Assembly (NCBI GenBank): GCA_963693285.1 | Contig: OY848918.1 | Coordinates: 9,117,156 to 9,181,155 of the forward strand | Source of the DNA: Xestospongia muta | Taxonomy: Eukaryota; Porifera; Demospongiae; Haplosclerida; Petrosiidae | Direction: 5' to 3' | Length of the DNA: 64,000 bases | Shown: positions 49,244-60,473 of the stretch, piece by piece | Position numbering within the stretch: the first letter of the stretch is position 1 | How the letters are laid out: each line of letters begins with the position of its first letter | Position numbers and translations under genes: made by a program | Notes under the pieces: generated by a model | What the model was told of the DNA's origin: nothing | The model's input: only the letters and a program-made list of their open reading frames with translations | Database searches by the model: none

Positions 49244-52200
49244 TCAAAACACTACTATTCTATTATTGAACATATCACAAACATATAAATATCCTTCTCT
49301 GTCAATAACTATTCCAAATGGACCATTAAATTGATCAAAATCGCTACCCTTTCTTCCAAAAACACGTACAAGCTGACCATCAGTTGTAAAGATAGAGATA
49401 CGATGATTGAATGTCAATTCAGCACCTCTCCCGAATGCTGCCGGACAACCTTCTGTAACATACAATAGATTGTTCTTATCTACTACAATCCCTGATGGAT
49501 AAGTAAGTTGCCCTATACGAGATCCATAACTACCAAATTGAGACACAAACTTTCCCTCAGGAGTAAAACTTTGGATACGATTATTAGATAAATCAGCCAC
49601 ATACACTCTCTGGCCTTCTCTGTCAATAGCAACATCTCTTGGAAATCTAAACTGTCCATCAGCTGATCCTCTAGTACCAAAGCAGTGGGAGAAAGTTAGA
49701 TCTGGGTTTAAGACTTGTATACGATGGTTATATTGATCTGCAATATAAATTTGTCCAGTTATAGGAGAAATGGCCACACCACATGGGTCGTTAAATTTCA
49801 GTGATTCTCCCCCTTTCTTCCCAATTGATTTGATACATTCTCCATTCATGGATATTTTTTGAATCTTGTGATCATCACTAACAAGAATGAAGTTGTCTGA
49901 AGTAATGGCTACACCACGAGGATGAGAGAACTTGACATTTAAAGACATGACTTTCTTATAATTTTTATCTATCACTGTAACACTGTCACTATCTTTCTCA
50001 CTTACTATAATACTCCCATCATTAGTTACAGCAACTCCATAGGGTCTGTTAAGGTCAGGTATGGTACATACTGGAGTAATGTTAGTAAGATGAGGATTAA
50101 AAGGGATCACTAGTGTGGCATCACCAGCTTGGACATCATTAACAAGGACGTTAACTTGATGACGACCATTGGTCAATGGAGTACACTCTATTGTATACAC
50201 TCCAGGACGGCTATTTGTAGTCACTGTAGCTCTAATAGGTGCATAGTCAGCTTCACCAACCTGCACTATACTACATCCGAACGATGATGGGGGAACATTA
50301 AGGAAACTGGAATTGGAAAGTTGGATAGATAAAGGAAACGATATTGTTTTGTCATTAGTAGTAATATCTTGGCGACCAATATCTGTAATGATGCACTGTT
50401 GAAGAACACCAGGCGAGAAGAATGCTATATCTCCTATATGATGTCGTGTATCTGCAATGTTGCTTGTTTTGCTAAAGTAGATATCAGCCTTTTCTTTAGG
50501 AGTAAGCTCTTCAAACTTAACCTGTTGTGTCACATCATTCACTTGTTCTATCATTTGTTTTGTAGATGTAACCACTTCTTGAGGACTGCTATTTAAAGTC
50601 TGAGCTAAATGTTTCTCACATTCTTTCAATTGACTCAACTTCACATCGGCTAATTTCTTCTGCTTTGATAGCACCCGTAATTTACGTTGACTGATCTCAT
50701 CCACTTCTCTCTTTAGTTTGTCTTTAGACTGGTCAACAATTTTTTTCATTTCTTCTGCCATGACACCTATCTCCTCTTTGACTAGACTTTGCTGTTCTTG
50801 AATCATCTTTTCTTTTTCTGTGAGTTCAGCTAAAATCTTAGAAATTGCAGTGATATTCTCACTAACTGACTTTTGGCTTGTTTTTAAGTTTTGGCAATGT
50901 TCACGATAGTAGGCAGTGACTGAATCATAATTGTGATCTTTATGAATACGTTCTGTACAGTCTTGACATATGAGCTTATCACATGTACCACAATATATCT
51001 CCAAAGGTTTATCATGAGCAGAACAATTCATTGTCTCTAGCTGATGAGAAGATGACACTTGGTTACCTAAAAATGTGTAAATACATGTTAAAAACATAGT
51101 GATTGTTCTATTCACGCTGATAATATCTGTATATATATTATAGTAGAAATATGACGATTTACTTTCTCACATAAATAAAGCAATTTTAGTGAAAGATTTC
51201 TATTGTTAGGCATATCAATACTTTTAGTCTGGACATAACTAGATCTAGGTAAGTTTAATTCAGTTATAGATTGCATGCATATTACATGATTGATTAACAT
51301 GATTACAGCACATACTTTGTATCATTACAGACTGTAATAGTCTACACATTCAAGAGAATAAAGGAACCTTTTAAATCACACTTTCTCATCTTAAACCTCT
51401 GGATTAAATGCTTTAAATCATATACCTAATGAGCTAGATGGTGAAGATGTTGCAATAGCACTATTGATTTCTGATGAAGCACCACAAATTTCACTAGGTG
51501 TTTTAAATGACTTGGTAGAATCGGCATAGATCCCTGTAGCAGCTTTTTCTGATGACACATCATTGTCATCTACATATTACAAAGAAAACAGATGGTCAAA
51601 TTACTGAGCACTGGTTTTCATTTATTACCATGTTAGATAGATAGATTAGAAAATTATAACTTAGTTTATTCATAATACAATTATATTGTAATTGTTCCCA
51701 TAATTATTTTTTGACTCAATTGCTCTACTCCATGTCACCATTCAGCTATTATATACTTTCAATGGAAATCAACTTGCCTATAGTTAGATGTTGACGTATG
51801 TCATTAGCTTTTCTCTTATTATTAACAATAGGTCCTTCAACAGCGGAGATCACAGTTTCCCAGGTGACAGGAGATGGCATAGTTTCTATCCATTCGTTGA
51901 TTACTTTAGAGAGTTTTATGTTATTGTTGTTGGAAACTTCGTCTAAACCATCTATAAAATTTTGTGGAAGACTCAAGGCTAAGCCAATATCTCTCCATTT
52001 GCTGTTGACATCAGCTAATAGATTGAGAAGATCATGATGATCAGGATTCTCCTTTAAAACATCTGAGAAATAGACAGATAAAATTTAAAAAACAAATATT
52101 GGTTTTTGTAAGGAAAGAAGTTAGTAACTGAGAGAGGGAGTTTCTATGTATACAAATAATGTAAAACAATATATAAGTATCTATTATAAAGAAATAGAGA

Positions 52201-55200
52201 GTTGACTTTTATATCAATTTGTCTTCAGTCTTCTTTTAAAATTCAGTACATTTTAAATTAACAAAATTGTTGCATTTTAGGACTAAATATTTTAAGTAAT
52301 AGACATTCTGAGTTGTTTCACAGTGAGATCATGGAGTAATTATATGTAATGCTAATGTACAAATTTAAATTTTTTCTGTAATATTACTACATCAGCACCA
52401 TCAAACATTATTAATTTTGGGAAGATTTTAATAGTTATTATCTTGTTATATGCAAGACTATGCCAGCAGGCAATTGTATCACATGATATGTATACTTGTG
52501 CATCTGTAGTATGTATGGCTATTTGCTTCAACCATTCACTCATTGTAGCATTTCAAGCGATATGGTGATGGGTGTGACTAAACTGTCTCAATAGGTTCTA
52601 CTTTTAATGGATGTTCTGCAGACACTCCTTTGACCTTTGTCAATATTTCACCGTGAAGTCAACATCAATTTAAGGACAATTTTATCAATTACAATTTTGT
52701 TTACAGTCCTTAATGAAAGGCACTAAAGTGCCGAACCTCGCTGTAGTTTCTAAGTTATTTATAAATCCTATGCCAGCTTAGGCCCAGCTATGATGTTGTT
52801 ATTGCAAGAAAATTTATTAACATTCCAGAAGGTGTGGTTATAAAATGGCAAGCTTTGTCATTCTGTATATGCTCATTAATTGTTGCTTGATTTCTAGCTT
52901 TGCCATGTTTGTGAAGCAGTAACTGAATGAAATCACTAAAGTGCCGAACCTCGCTGCAGTTTCTAAGTTATTTATAAATCCTATGCCAGCTTAGGCCCAG
53001 CTATGATGTTGTTATTGCAAGAAAATTTATTAACATTCCAGAAAGTGTGGCTATAAAATGGTAAGCTTTGTCATTCTGTATATGCTCATTAACATTCCAG
53101 AAGGTGTGGTTATATAATAGTAAGCTTTGTCATTCTGTATATGCTCATTAATTGTTGCTTGATTTCTAGCTTTGCCATGTCTGTGAAGCATTAACTGAGT
53201 AAGTGATAGTATCATTCAATTGCCAAGCAAGATTAAGTGCTAATTTCGTGATGAAAAGTTTCTCTGAGTCTTTACATGACCCTTTAAAATGTATCAATAT
53301 TTCATATACAAAATTTATTGTAACTTGAAGATGAAACGTTCTTTGGAAACGTCCCGTAGTACAAATATAAATCGATATATTATCTATTAGTAGCTGTCTT
53401 TTCAGTGCTTGGAGACGTTTCCTGAATGCGTTACTTCGCTCCAAGTCCAAAAAACATTTTTCAGAACTTTTCTAACGATTACTTCGACCAATGGCCTTCT
53501 ATCTTGCTGATCCGTATTCCTCTGAGATTGTTTACAACATACTAAAAAATCTCCACGTTAAGTTTTTTACTTTTCGAGAAACGGCACTTGACCTCTGCAG
53601 CCTGAAAATTCTTTTGCGAGTTTTAAGCTTCTGTTTTTCTTGACGATGTTCTTGGCACTACTGTTGTAAAGTCCACATGCTTTTCTATTCGTTGCTAAAC
53701 GTTGGTAGCTGCTAATGCTTCGGTTGCCAAGTTATAGCAGTTCAAAAAAAACAACTCTGGTAACAGACACACACACACACACACACAAACAGACTACAGT
53801 ACCCTCGCTATGCGCCCACGCACAGCGAGGTTAATTAAGTGCTTGCTATATTATTCAAGAGCTACACATACTTACAATTATTGAAAGTACTAACAATGTA
53901 TACTGTCTTATCACTATGGTATATTGTCTTAATTACAATGGTATACTGTCTTAATTACTATGAAATTTAACAGTTCATTTCCTTAGGACATATGTCTGAT
54001 ATGAAAGGCTGTCAATTATAAATTCCACACCCAGCATCCATGAAAATTCTTGTGTCTAATTAATAAGGTTTCTACTGTCTACCTGGCTGTGATGGGCACT
54101 GCCTTAATCCCTTGGGCTCATTTAGTGATGCTACTATCTCTTCTAAGCCTGTCACTTCATTAACAGCTCACTCGTTAATGGATCAGTCTTCTCTGTGGAT
54201 GCTGGATTGGACCATATTGATTTCTCCAAGGATTGACTCTGCCTCTTCCCGCTCCATCGTCTCACCTCCTTCAGTTGAAGAGAGTGTTTGTGATGAGACT
54301 CATGCCTTAATAAGGTCTCCTTCCTGGATTGCGTTGGCATTTTGTAGCTTGAGCACGTGCGGCTCTCATACAGTCCCTGACTTTGCCGACTTTTTACCAA
54401 TGGCTAAACCAAATTTTCTATGGAATGATATTTATGGTGAATCTTTCTCATCTCTTGTTAAGTCCTGTTATGATGAGGTCGTTCACTGGAGAAGGAATGT
54501 TTTTAAAGTTCCTCATGGAAAGGTTGGCGTTTCTTTCGTACGTAAACAAGCTAGTAGTTTACTACCAAATAGTTGAAACCATGAGTAAGAGATAGACACT
54601 GATTCAACTAAACTAACTGGGTTAGCAAAGTTGAAATAGTATATACTCATGGATCAAGCCATGAACAAGGGTTTATACGTTTTGGGTTTTTGGGATTATA
54701 CATATCAAGTTAGACTAGTTTTGGCTTTGTGGTAACTTAGAATTAAGCTTCCATCGTATTGATGAAACTATATATGGTAATGAAGACCTTGGTTAAAATG
54801 TTTTTTAAATGAATTCTTAGTGTCTTATCCTGTATTGTATACATAAATGACTGTGCATGGATTGGTTAAATCAACCAATTTATTTTCTCATGCACTGTAT
54901 ATTGCAAACAATATTTTGCTAAACATACAGAAGTGGAACTACTTGTTGAAAGCTATGTGTATTCTGTTGCATAGTGAAAGGGACCAGTATTGTGAGACTA
55001 ATAGTTGCATATAACAATTGAATAAAATGAAGCAAGGGACAGACAAATATTTACTAGGTTGTCCAAAATGAGATTGAGCTACCTGGCATGCTTAACAAGC
55101 AGTAAAAACTGTCTTAGACGCATACCTGTTTTAGGTCCAGGATTGCTTTCAATATCACCCGATAAAATGAGGAGGAATGAGAAAAACAATATCAGACAGA

Positions 55201-55408
55201 GTGCTGAGAGTAGGTTTTTACAACCAGATTGTTCAGTAAGGAATTCCGGCCTCCTAGCAGCTCCACCCGTCTCCGCCAGACTAGTATCATTTCTGCATCT
55301 TTTGTTATATGATATTTGGTGACAACACCATAATCCAATGCTACTTCTCCATTGGCAAACATCAATCATGATGGTTGCAATGTTGTGTATCTTACGAGTG
55401 GAGTGCAT
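49244..55408 (-). CDS. Four-exon 2A / Death / B-box2 / coiled-coil / filamin / NHL protein
   Basis: Inferred exons: 55408-55126, 52062-51778, 51569-51426 and 51066-49244, all joined in phase 1, giving about 844 residues. Exon 1 ends in a hydrophobic stretch (CLILFFSFLLILSG) and the 2A motif DIESNPGP, followed by donor CAG|GTATG. Exon 2 is a Death domain (KWRDIGLALSLPQNFIDGLD, VINEWIE, TWETVISAVE) ending in a GC donor (G|GCAAGT). Exon 3 codes 48 Ser/Ala-rich residues. Exon 4 starts GNQVSSSHQLETM and has B-box2 (CSAHDKPLEIYCGTC), coiled coil, filamin and six NHL blades to NNRIVVF. There is no RING or B-box1. By family knowledge, 2A would separate the leader from the Death-NHL product during translation. 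The link between exons 1 and 2 crosses 3 kb of repeats and needs a transcript; exons 2-4 are firmer. Confidence 0.72.
51070..51425 (-). other. Intron 3 of the 2A/Death/NHL gene
   Basis: GT at 51425-51424 and AG at 51068-51067 (donor G|GTATATG, acceptor TTTTTAG|G). AT-rich, no other feature. Confidence 0.6.
52063..52720 (-). other. 3' part of intron 1
   Basis: Acceptor CTATTTCTCAG at 52073-52063. 52365-52455 is a dispersed repeat shared with 46610-46690. No further exon is seen. Confidence 0.4.
52721..53835. mobile_element. Repeat element with AACCTCGCTG ends inside intron 1
   Basis: Begins near GTGCCGAACCTCGCTG (52728) and ends with CACAGCGAGGTT (53820-53832), its inverted counterpart. The 5' portion is a 213 bp tandem duplication (CACTAAAGTGCCG at 52721 and 52934) plus a partial third copy. 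It also contains a 94-codon minus frame (53166-53450, unrecognised) and an (AC)n run at 53768-53786. The near-terminal TCGCTATGCGCCCACGCACAGCGA is a local palindrome. Confidence 0.5.
53836..54084. other. Intronic spacer
   Basis: AT-rich, with TACTGTCTTA repeated near 53900-53960. No gene. Confidence 0.3.
54085..54576 (+). pseudogene. Retroelement-like coding relic
   Basis: A 154-codon frame (54112-54576) ends in KPNFLWNDIYGESFSSLVKS, then CYDEVVHWRRNVFKVPHGKVG and FVRKQASSLLPNS. The EVVHWRRNxFxxPxGKxG block recalls N-terminal parts of sponge and cnidarian retroelement polyproteins; this is from memory and uncertain. It is antisense to the gene whose intron contains it, and no reverse transcriptase follows. 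Confidence 0.35.
54577..55078. other. 5' part of intron 1
   Basis: AT-rich. No exon or repeat is recognised. Confidence 0.3.
55133..55156 (-). other. 2A ribosome-skipping motif
   Basis: Codes DIESNPGP, a perfect match to the D-(V/I)-E-x-N-P-G-P signature, preceded by LLILSG. Skipping is expected between the final Gly and Pro. The Pro is followed by KT and the exon end. Confidence 0.88.
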
Positions 55409-55475
55409 TATATATCAACCGGAAATAATTAACTTTAATAACTGTTATATTTGAACGTCATCTACCGGAAATGAA
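55409..55475 (+). promoter_or_regulatory. Two ETS-like ACCGGAAAT sites before exon 1
   Basis: ACCGGAAAT occurs at about 55419 and 55465, just upstream of the minus-strand start at 55408. GGAA in this setting is the ETS-family core. Function is an inference from position only. Confidence 0.3.
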
Positions 55476-56160
55476 TCAGGCAGTACTAACTTTTTATATA
55501 TTGTGTATATGAACTTTACTAAGTATACAATTCACAATGCTTTGAGAGGTATTATTTGGTATACCTTATGTCAAACAATATCACAACTAATAGAGAACAT
55601 CAAAGCCATCCAGATGACATCTACAAACTAGATTTCAGTGAGAGAAGTCAACGCATACATACTTTGACATTACAGTCTGTAACACACTTCAACTGAGCAA
55701 TTTTATAATTAGGTATCTTAGCAACCACAAATGCTGGTGTAGTCAGTGTCAGAAGAGAACAAGATATGGATGAGAGATAATATGAGCTTGTAGTTAAGGC
55801 TTGCCATGTTTTTTATCCTTATGTTGTTACATCTGTACAGTTTTAGGATCTATTTATCACAAACCAACCTAACTTACATAATGGCTCAGAGGAAAATGGA
55901 CTATCATAACTTAATCGACCAGCTAAGCACTCAACTCTGGTCGTACAAAGCTAAATTGAAACTAAATCATTTGGCCACATTGCATTGCCTAGTAGTAATG
56001 ATACCTTATTTATTAGACTATCCCCTATATTTCCTTTATTTTATTTTAATATGAAAATATGTTAATGAATTATGTGTACCTTAATTATACATACCCACTT
56101 GCAACTTCTACCAGCAGCAAAGACTTAATTAATACACAAATATTTTACATCTATGGACTA
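55476..56160. other. Intergenic sequence
   Basis: No supported gene. An 82-codon plus frame (55806-56054) is AT-rich and unrecognised. Confidence 0.3.
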
Positions 56161-56940
56161 CAGGTTGATAAACTGACTAATAATATTATAGTCTTAAACA
56201 TGTTAATACTATAAAAGATATTATTGTCAAGTCACACCACCTCTCCTGGAGTGTGCATGAATTTTACAAAGGCATGAACAATAAATCTTAATATTGAAGC
56301 TTTGCTATTAACTTATTTCTCTAGACAAGCACTTGTAATGACATACTTGAATTACACAGTCTACTGTTTGATTTTGATATGTGGCAATATGTTGTTTTAT
56401 ATTGATGTTTGATTTGACCTTTATTATAATTACACAAATGTAAATTCTCAACTTGAGAACTGATGGAATTTTATATATGTTATACAAAACAACACATCAA
56501 AAACATACATCAATGCAAAGTAAAATGCTAATGTTTTACTTGAAATTGAACATAATTGTACCTACTGACACTGTACTGCATTTATTTGAATGCAAACGAT
56601 TTTCTAAATCAAAAGCAATTAACTTTGGTGTGATAATGTGAAAAATATTTGAGAAGTTGCTAAATTTTAATTATGTCTAAGTATAGTGGTGATTCTATAA
56701 CCATGAATTTTGTTAATTTAATATTCTATTTTCTCTTAGATAGGTTTGATTAGGACATCTCATTATTTTTTGCAATAGCACTGTTTTATCATTTTATATA
56801 CAGTATGCAATATTTGAGACAGTAATTATTGACATCTTAATTAGCCTAATTGCAAAATGAAAAGAGACAAAGTTCTAATTTCTCTCTATAGCATACATTA
56901 GATTGTCATCATCTATTACTATTTAGTCCCATATTACAAA
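56160..56940 (+). repeat. Diverged satellite-family copy
   Basis: 56162-56265 matches the unit's marker region (TATTGTCAAGTCACACCACC, TCTCCTGGAGTGTG). 56280-56650 matches 1-420, and 56790-56940 is the inverted counterpart of 10720-10875. It shows the sequence that flanks the family when it is not in an array. Confidence 0.75.
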
Positions 56941-57103
56941 CTAGATCCTTTAGTACCAAACTTTGACAGTATCAACCCTCAGAGGTGCATTTAACATCAA
57001 CATCTTTAGAATTTCAAAGAAAGTGCCCGTTGGTTGCAACAAGCTTAAAAATGAAGCTGTCTGGAGTGATGGCTACCTCACTATGACACTATTTTAGCAT
57101 TGT

Positions 57104-57220
57104 ACAGTGAAATGTTCCTGGTAACGGATCTCCTTTGTATGTCCCCTTCTTATTAGTTAATACCTCAATAGATGGGTCATTTGAATTGGTTGCTATGACA
57201 ACCAGAGCACCTGAAATTGT
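57104..57220 (-). pseudogene. Decayed NOMO exon
   Basis: Reads GALVVIATNSNDPSIEVLT, then NKKGTYKGDPLPGTF, against [34 protein letters not shown] of the NOMO exon at 62931-63121. The frame then ends. It lies directly 3' of TRIM-E. Confidence 0.8.
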
Positions 57221-57314
57221 ATCAGTTTGAACTGCAATAAAGAATATATTACTCTATCACTATAATTACTTAAACACTCATTAATTAAACAGAAATTGCA
57301 ATTGTCCAGATTAA

Positions 57315-58347
57315 TCAATACACTATTAGTCTTTTGTTGTTTTGATCACAAATATATAGAGATCTTTTGGCAAATATCATATTGCGAGGACAATTAAATT
57401 TACCGACATTGCTACCACACCCTCCGAATGAACGTACAAACTGACCATCAGTAGTGAAGATAGAGATACGATGATTATTATACTCAGCAATATACAGCAG
57501 ATTGTTATCATCTATAATAATCCCAGTTGGATAATGAAGTTGTCCAGGACCTGATCCTTTTTTGCCTATCTGAGATAAAAACTGCCCTTCATTAAATGTC
57601 AGGATACAATGATTATGATGATCAGTCACATACAGTAACCCTTGTTTGTCAAAAGCAAGACCATATGGAAAATTAAACTGTTTGCTGGTACCAAATGCAT
57701 AAGCAAAAGTTAGATCTGAGTTTAAGACTTGTATACGATTGTTACAACTATCTGCAATATAAATATGTCCAGTTATAGGAGAAATGGCTATACCACAAAG
57801 ACCATCAAATTCCAGTGGTCCACTACCTTGTTTACCAACTGATGTAATACATGTTCCATCCATAGATGTCTTCTGGATCTTGTCATGATCAGCAACAAGA
57901 ATGAAGTTGTCTGAAGTAATGGCTATACCACAAGGATAAAATAAACTGAGTTTTCCAAACGATCTTACTTTCTTTCCATTCCTATCTAGTATTGTGACAC
58001 AGCGTGCATTACTCTCACAGACACTTACTATAATATGTCCATCATCAGTCATAGCAACTCCCCATGGATCGTTAAGTCCAGTTATAGTACGTAATGGAGT
58101 AATATTATCAAGGTAGGGATTAAAAGGAATCACTACTGAAGTACTATCAACTTGGACACCATTAACTTGAACATCAACTTGAAAACGACCACAGGCATTA
58201 CAATGTACAGTATATACTCCAGGATGATTGGTAGCAGTAATTGTAACTGTCATAGATGTAGCTTTGTCTTCTTCGTCTACTTTTTCTTTTTCCTCCTCTA
58301 CATCCTCTTCTTCCTCCTCCTCCTCTTCCTCTTCCTCTTCCTCTTCC

Positions 58348-58391
<44 letters not shown>

Positions 58392-58423
58392 TTCTTCTTC
58401 TTCTTCTTCTTCTACTTCTTCTA

Positions 58424-58463
<40 letters not shown>

Positions 58464-59783
58464 TTCCTCTTCTCCTTCTTCTACCTTTTCTCCAATATCA
58501 ACTGGAACTAGATTACAATTGAGTGATGAGAGAGGAACAGCTAGAAGACTGGAATCAGAAAATTGAATAGAAAGTGGGAATGAAACTGTTTTATCTGTAA
58601 TCTTAATGTCGTGGTGATCAATCTTTTTGACTTTACATTGTTCCAGCATGGAAGATGAGAAGAACACAATATCTCCAATATGACAAAGTGGATCAACAGC
58701 GTTACTGTCACTTTTAAAATGGACATCAGCTTTCTCTTTAGGTTTCAACTCTTCAATGTTAACCTCCTGAGTCACATGATTCATACTCTCCATCATTTGT
58801 TTTGTACATGACAATACTTGTTGAGGACTACCTATCTCGAGATTCTGTTCCACAAATTTCTGACAATCCTTTAGTTGACTCAACTTCATATCAGCTAATT
58901 TCTTTTGCCCAGATAACACTTGTAGTTTAGTATCAGTGATTGTGTCTACCTCTCTAGTCAGCTGTCTCTCAGACTGACGAAGGACATCAATCATCTCTTC
59001 CACCATGACATGTATCTCCTCTTTGACCACTTCTCCTTGCTCTCTGATATCATTCTCTCTATTTGTGAGAGAAATTAGGGCATCAGTGACAGCATTGGTA
59101 TATTCCCTAATTGGTTTCAAATTTGTTTCCAATTTTTGACAATGCTTGGGGTAGCAGTCTGAGACTAAGTCATAATCATGATCTCTATGAATACGTACAG
59201 TACAGTGCTGACAGATGAGGTCTTCACATGTTTCACAAAATATCTCCAAAGGCTTGTTATGACTAGGACAGTTTGTTTCTTGTTTCATGGGAAGCAATTG
59301 AGAAGTAGTAGAGGTTGCTATCTCATCAATATTGGTTACCATATGATTAGTATTGGTAGGAAATTTGTTGTGAATATCAATACATTTTTCACATAAAAAC
59401 TTGTTACATTCTTTACAGTAGACTGTTGCATTTGTTGTAGTACATATATTGCAGGTTATTGGTACCTGTTGATGTCCTGACACTTTGATCAGTAGATTGT
59501 AGACTTCCTTAAGGTTGTTAATATGAAAAGCTGCAGGAAGGTCAGCTGCTCCTGTTGGTTCCGGTAACTGGGTATGATGACGACAAGTGGGACAAGAGAT
59601 GAAGTAGTTGTCTCCCTGAGGATCCAATGGTAAATTCTCCAGACATTGTTGACAGAAAGAATGGAAACAGGGTAAGATCTTAGGGTTGGTATAGAGGTCA
59701 AGACATATAGCACAGGTGAGCTGTTCCTCTAATTTCTTAAGAGCTGAGGAGGAGGTTTTGCTGGGTACTGCTCTTTCTGCCAT
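57315..59783 (-). CDS. TRIM-E: complete TRIM-NHL E3 ligase with the longest glutamate tract
   Basis: Intronless, 822 residues from MAERAVPSKTSSSALKK. RING (CAICLDLY, CFHSFCQQC, CPTC), B-box1 (CNICTTTNATVYCKEC), B-box2 (CPSHNKPLEIFCETC), coiled coil, filamin domain and NHL repeats. The filamin loop holds about 75 mostly Glu residues (58267-58490). Residues up to HIIVS in the first NHL blade are nearly identical to TRIM-C; from there the blades differ strongly (ESNARCVTILDRNGKK), and the end is NNKRLIVY. The change is abrupt at about 58025. CCATATAAAG lies at 59869-59878, 86 bp upstream. The 3' end of NOMO is about 0.7 kb upstream on the same strand. Confidence 0.93.
58267..58490 (-). repeat. 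GAA/GAG triplet tract in TRIM-E
   Basis: Longer than the TRIM-C tract and purer, with rare Val, Gly and Asp codons. Likely length-variable between individuals. Confidence 0.9.
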
Positions 59784-59868
59784 AATAGTGACACACAGTG
59801 AATATAAGAATCACAAGGCTATTGAGAGAAGGATGCTAACAAAGACAGAATTCCACCCCTTTTTGTGA

Positions 59869-59878
59869 CCATATAAAG
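59869..59878 (-). promoter_or_regulatory. CCATATAAAG promoter element of TRIM-E
   Basis: Part of the shared block CACCCCTTTTTGTGACCATATAA, found at similar distance before TRIM-A and TRIM-C. It may act as TATA element or as a CArG-like box. Confidence 0.5.
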
Positions 59879-59934
59879 TATACAACCATAATGGTGCATT
59901 CGAATAGTTTTGATAATATCATATAAAGCTAAGC

Positions 59935-60335
59935 ATGCCCCTTCTCCTTTTTGACAAGCCAATACTTTAGTTTGTCTAAAAGGAGGAGGGTTCATGGAGT
60001 TCCTCTAGTTTCTTGAGAGCTGAGGTGTCTTTGCCAGGTATTACTTTCTCTGCCATAATAGTGACACCTGTGGATATAACATTCACAAAGGTATCAACTA
60101 TAAAGACAGAGATGCTATCAAGATAAAATTCCACCCCTCCTCTTTTTGTGACCATATAAGGTATATAGCCATAGTAGTGGTATTTGAATAGTTTTGATAA
60201 TGTAAACCTATTTTTGTAGTGACATCACATGATATAATGATACTAGCCCATTTGGTGACCATATAAGGTTTAGCTTGCTCCTCCTCCTTTTTGATAAGAT
60301 GACAGGCATCAACTTGTCAAGAAAGGGAAGGGGAA
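59935..60335 (-). pseudogene. TRIM promoter and start-codon stub
   Basis: At 60056 the sequence reads ATGGCAGAG, coding MAEKVIPGKDTSALKKLEEL, then leaves the TRIM family (about 60000). Behind it stand the usual TTTTTGTGACCATATAAGG (60144-60161) and a second element (60257-60268) with the degenerate palindrome (60270-60335). Another palindrome arm pair is at 59937-59992. It is a TRIM 5' end without a body. Confidence 0.75.
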
Positions 60336-60473
60336 GCTTGTTAGACTAGTGACATCCTCACTGAAGTAGCACTGTCATTGTCCTGACTTAATTTATGCTA
60401 ACATAGTATGTAAATTTAAAGAACTAATAACATGAAATATTGTAATATTAATTTGTACTATAACATTTGTCAT

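Noticed and set aside
53166..53450. 94-codon minus frame as a first exon of the Death/NHL gene
   Set aside because: It lies inside the repeat element, and no phase-1 donor was found to join the Death exon, whereas the 2A exon has one.
54152..54400. Minus-strand 82-codon frame as an extra exon of the 2A/Death gene
   Set aside because: It is the antisense shadow of the retroelement-like frame and has no fitting splice sites.
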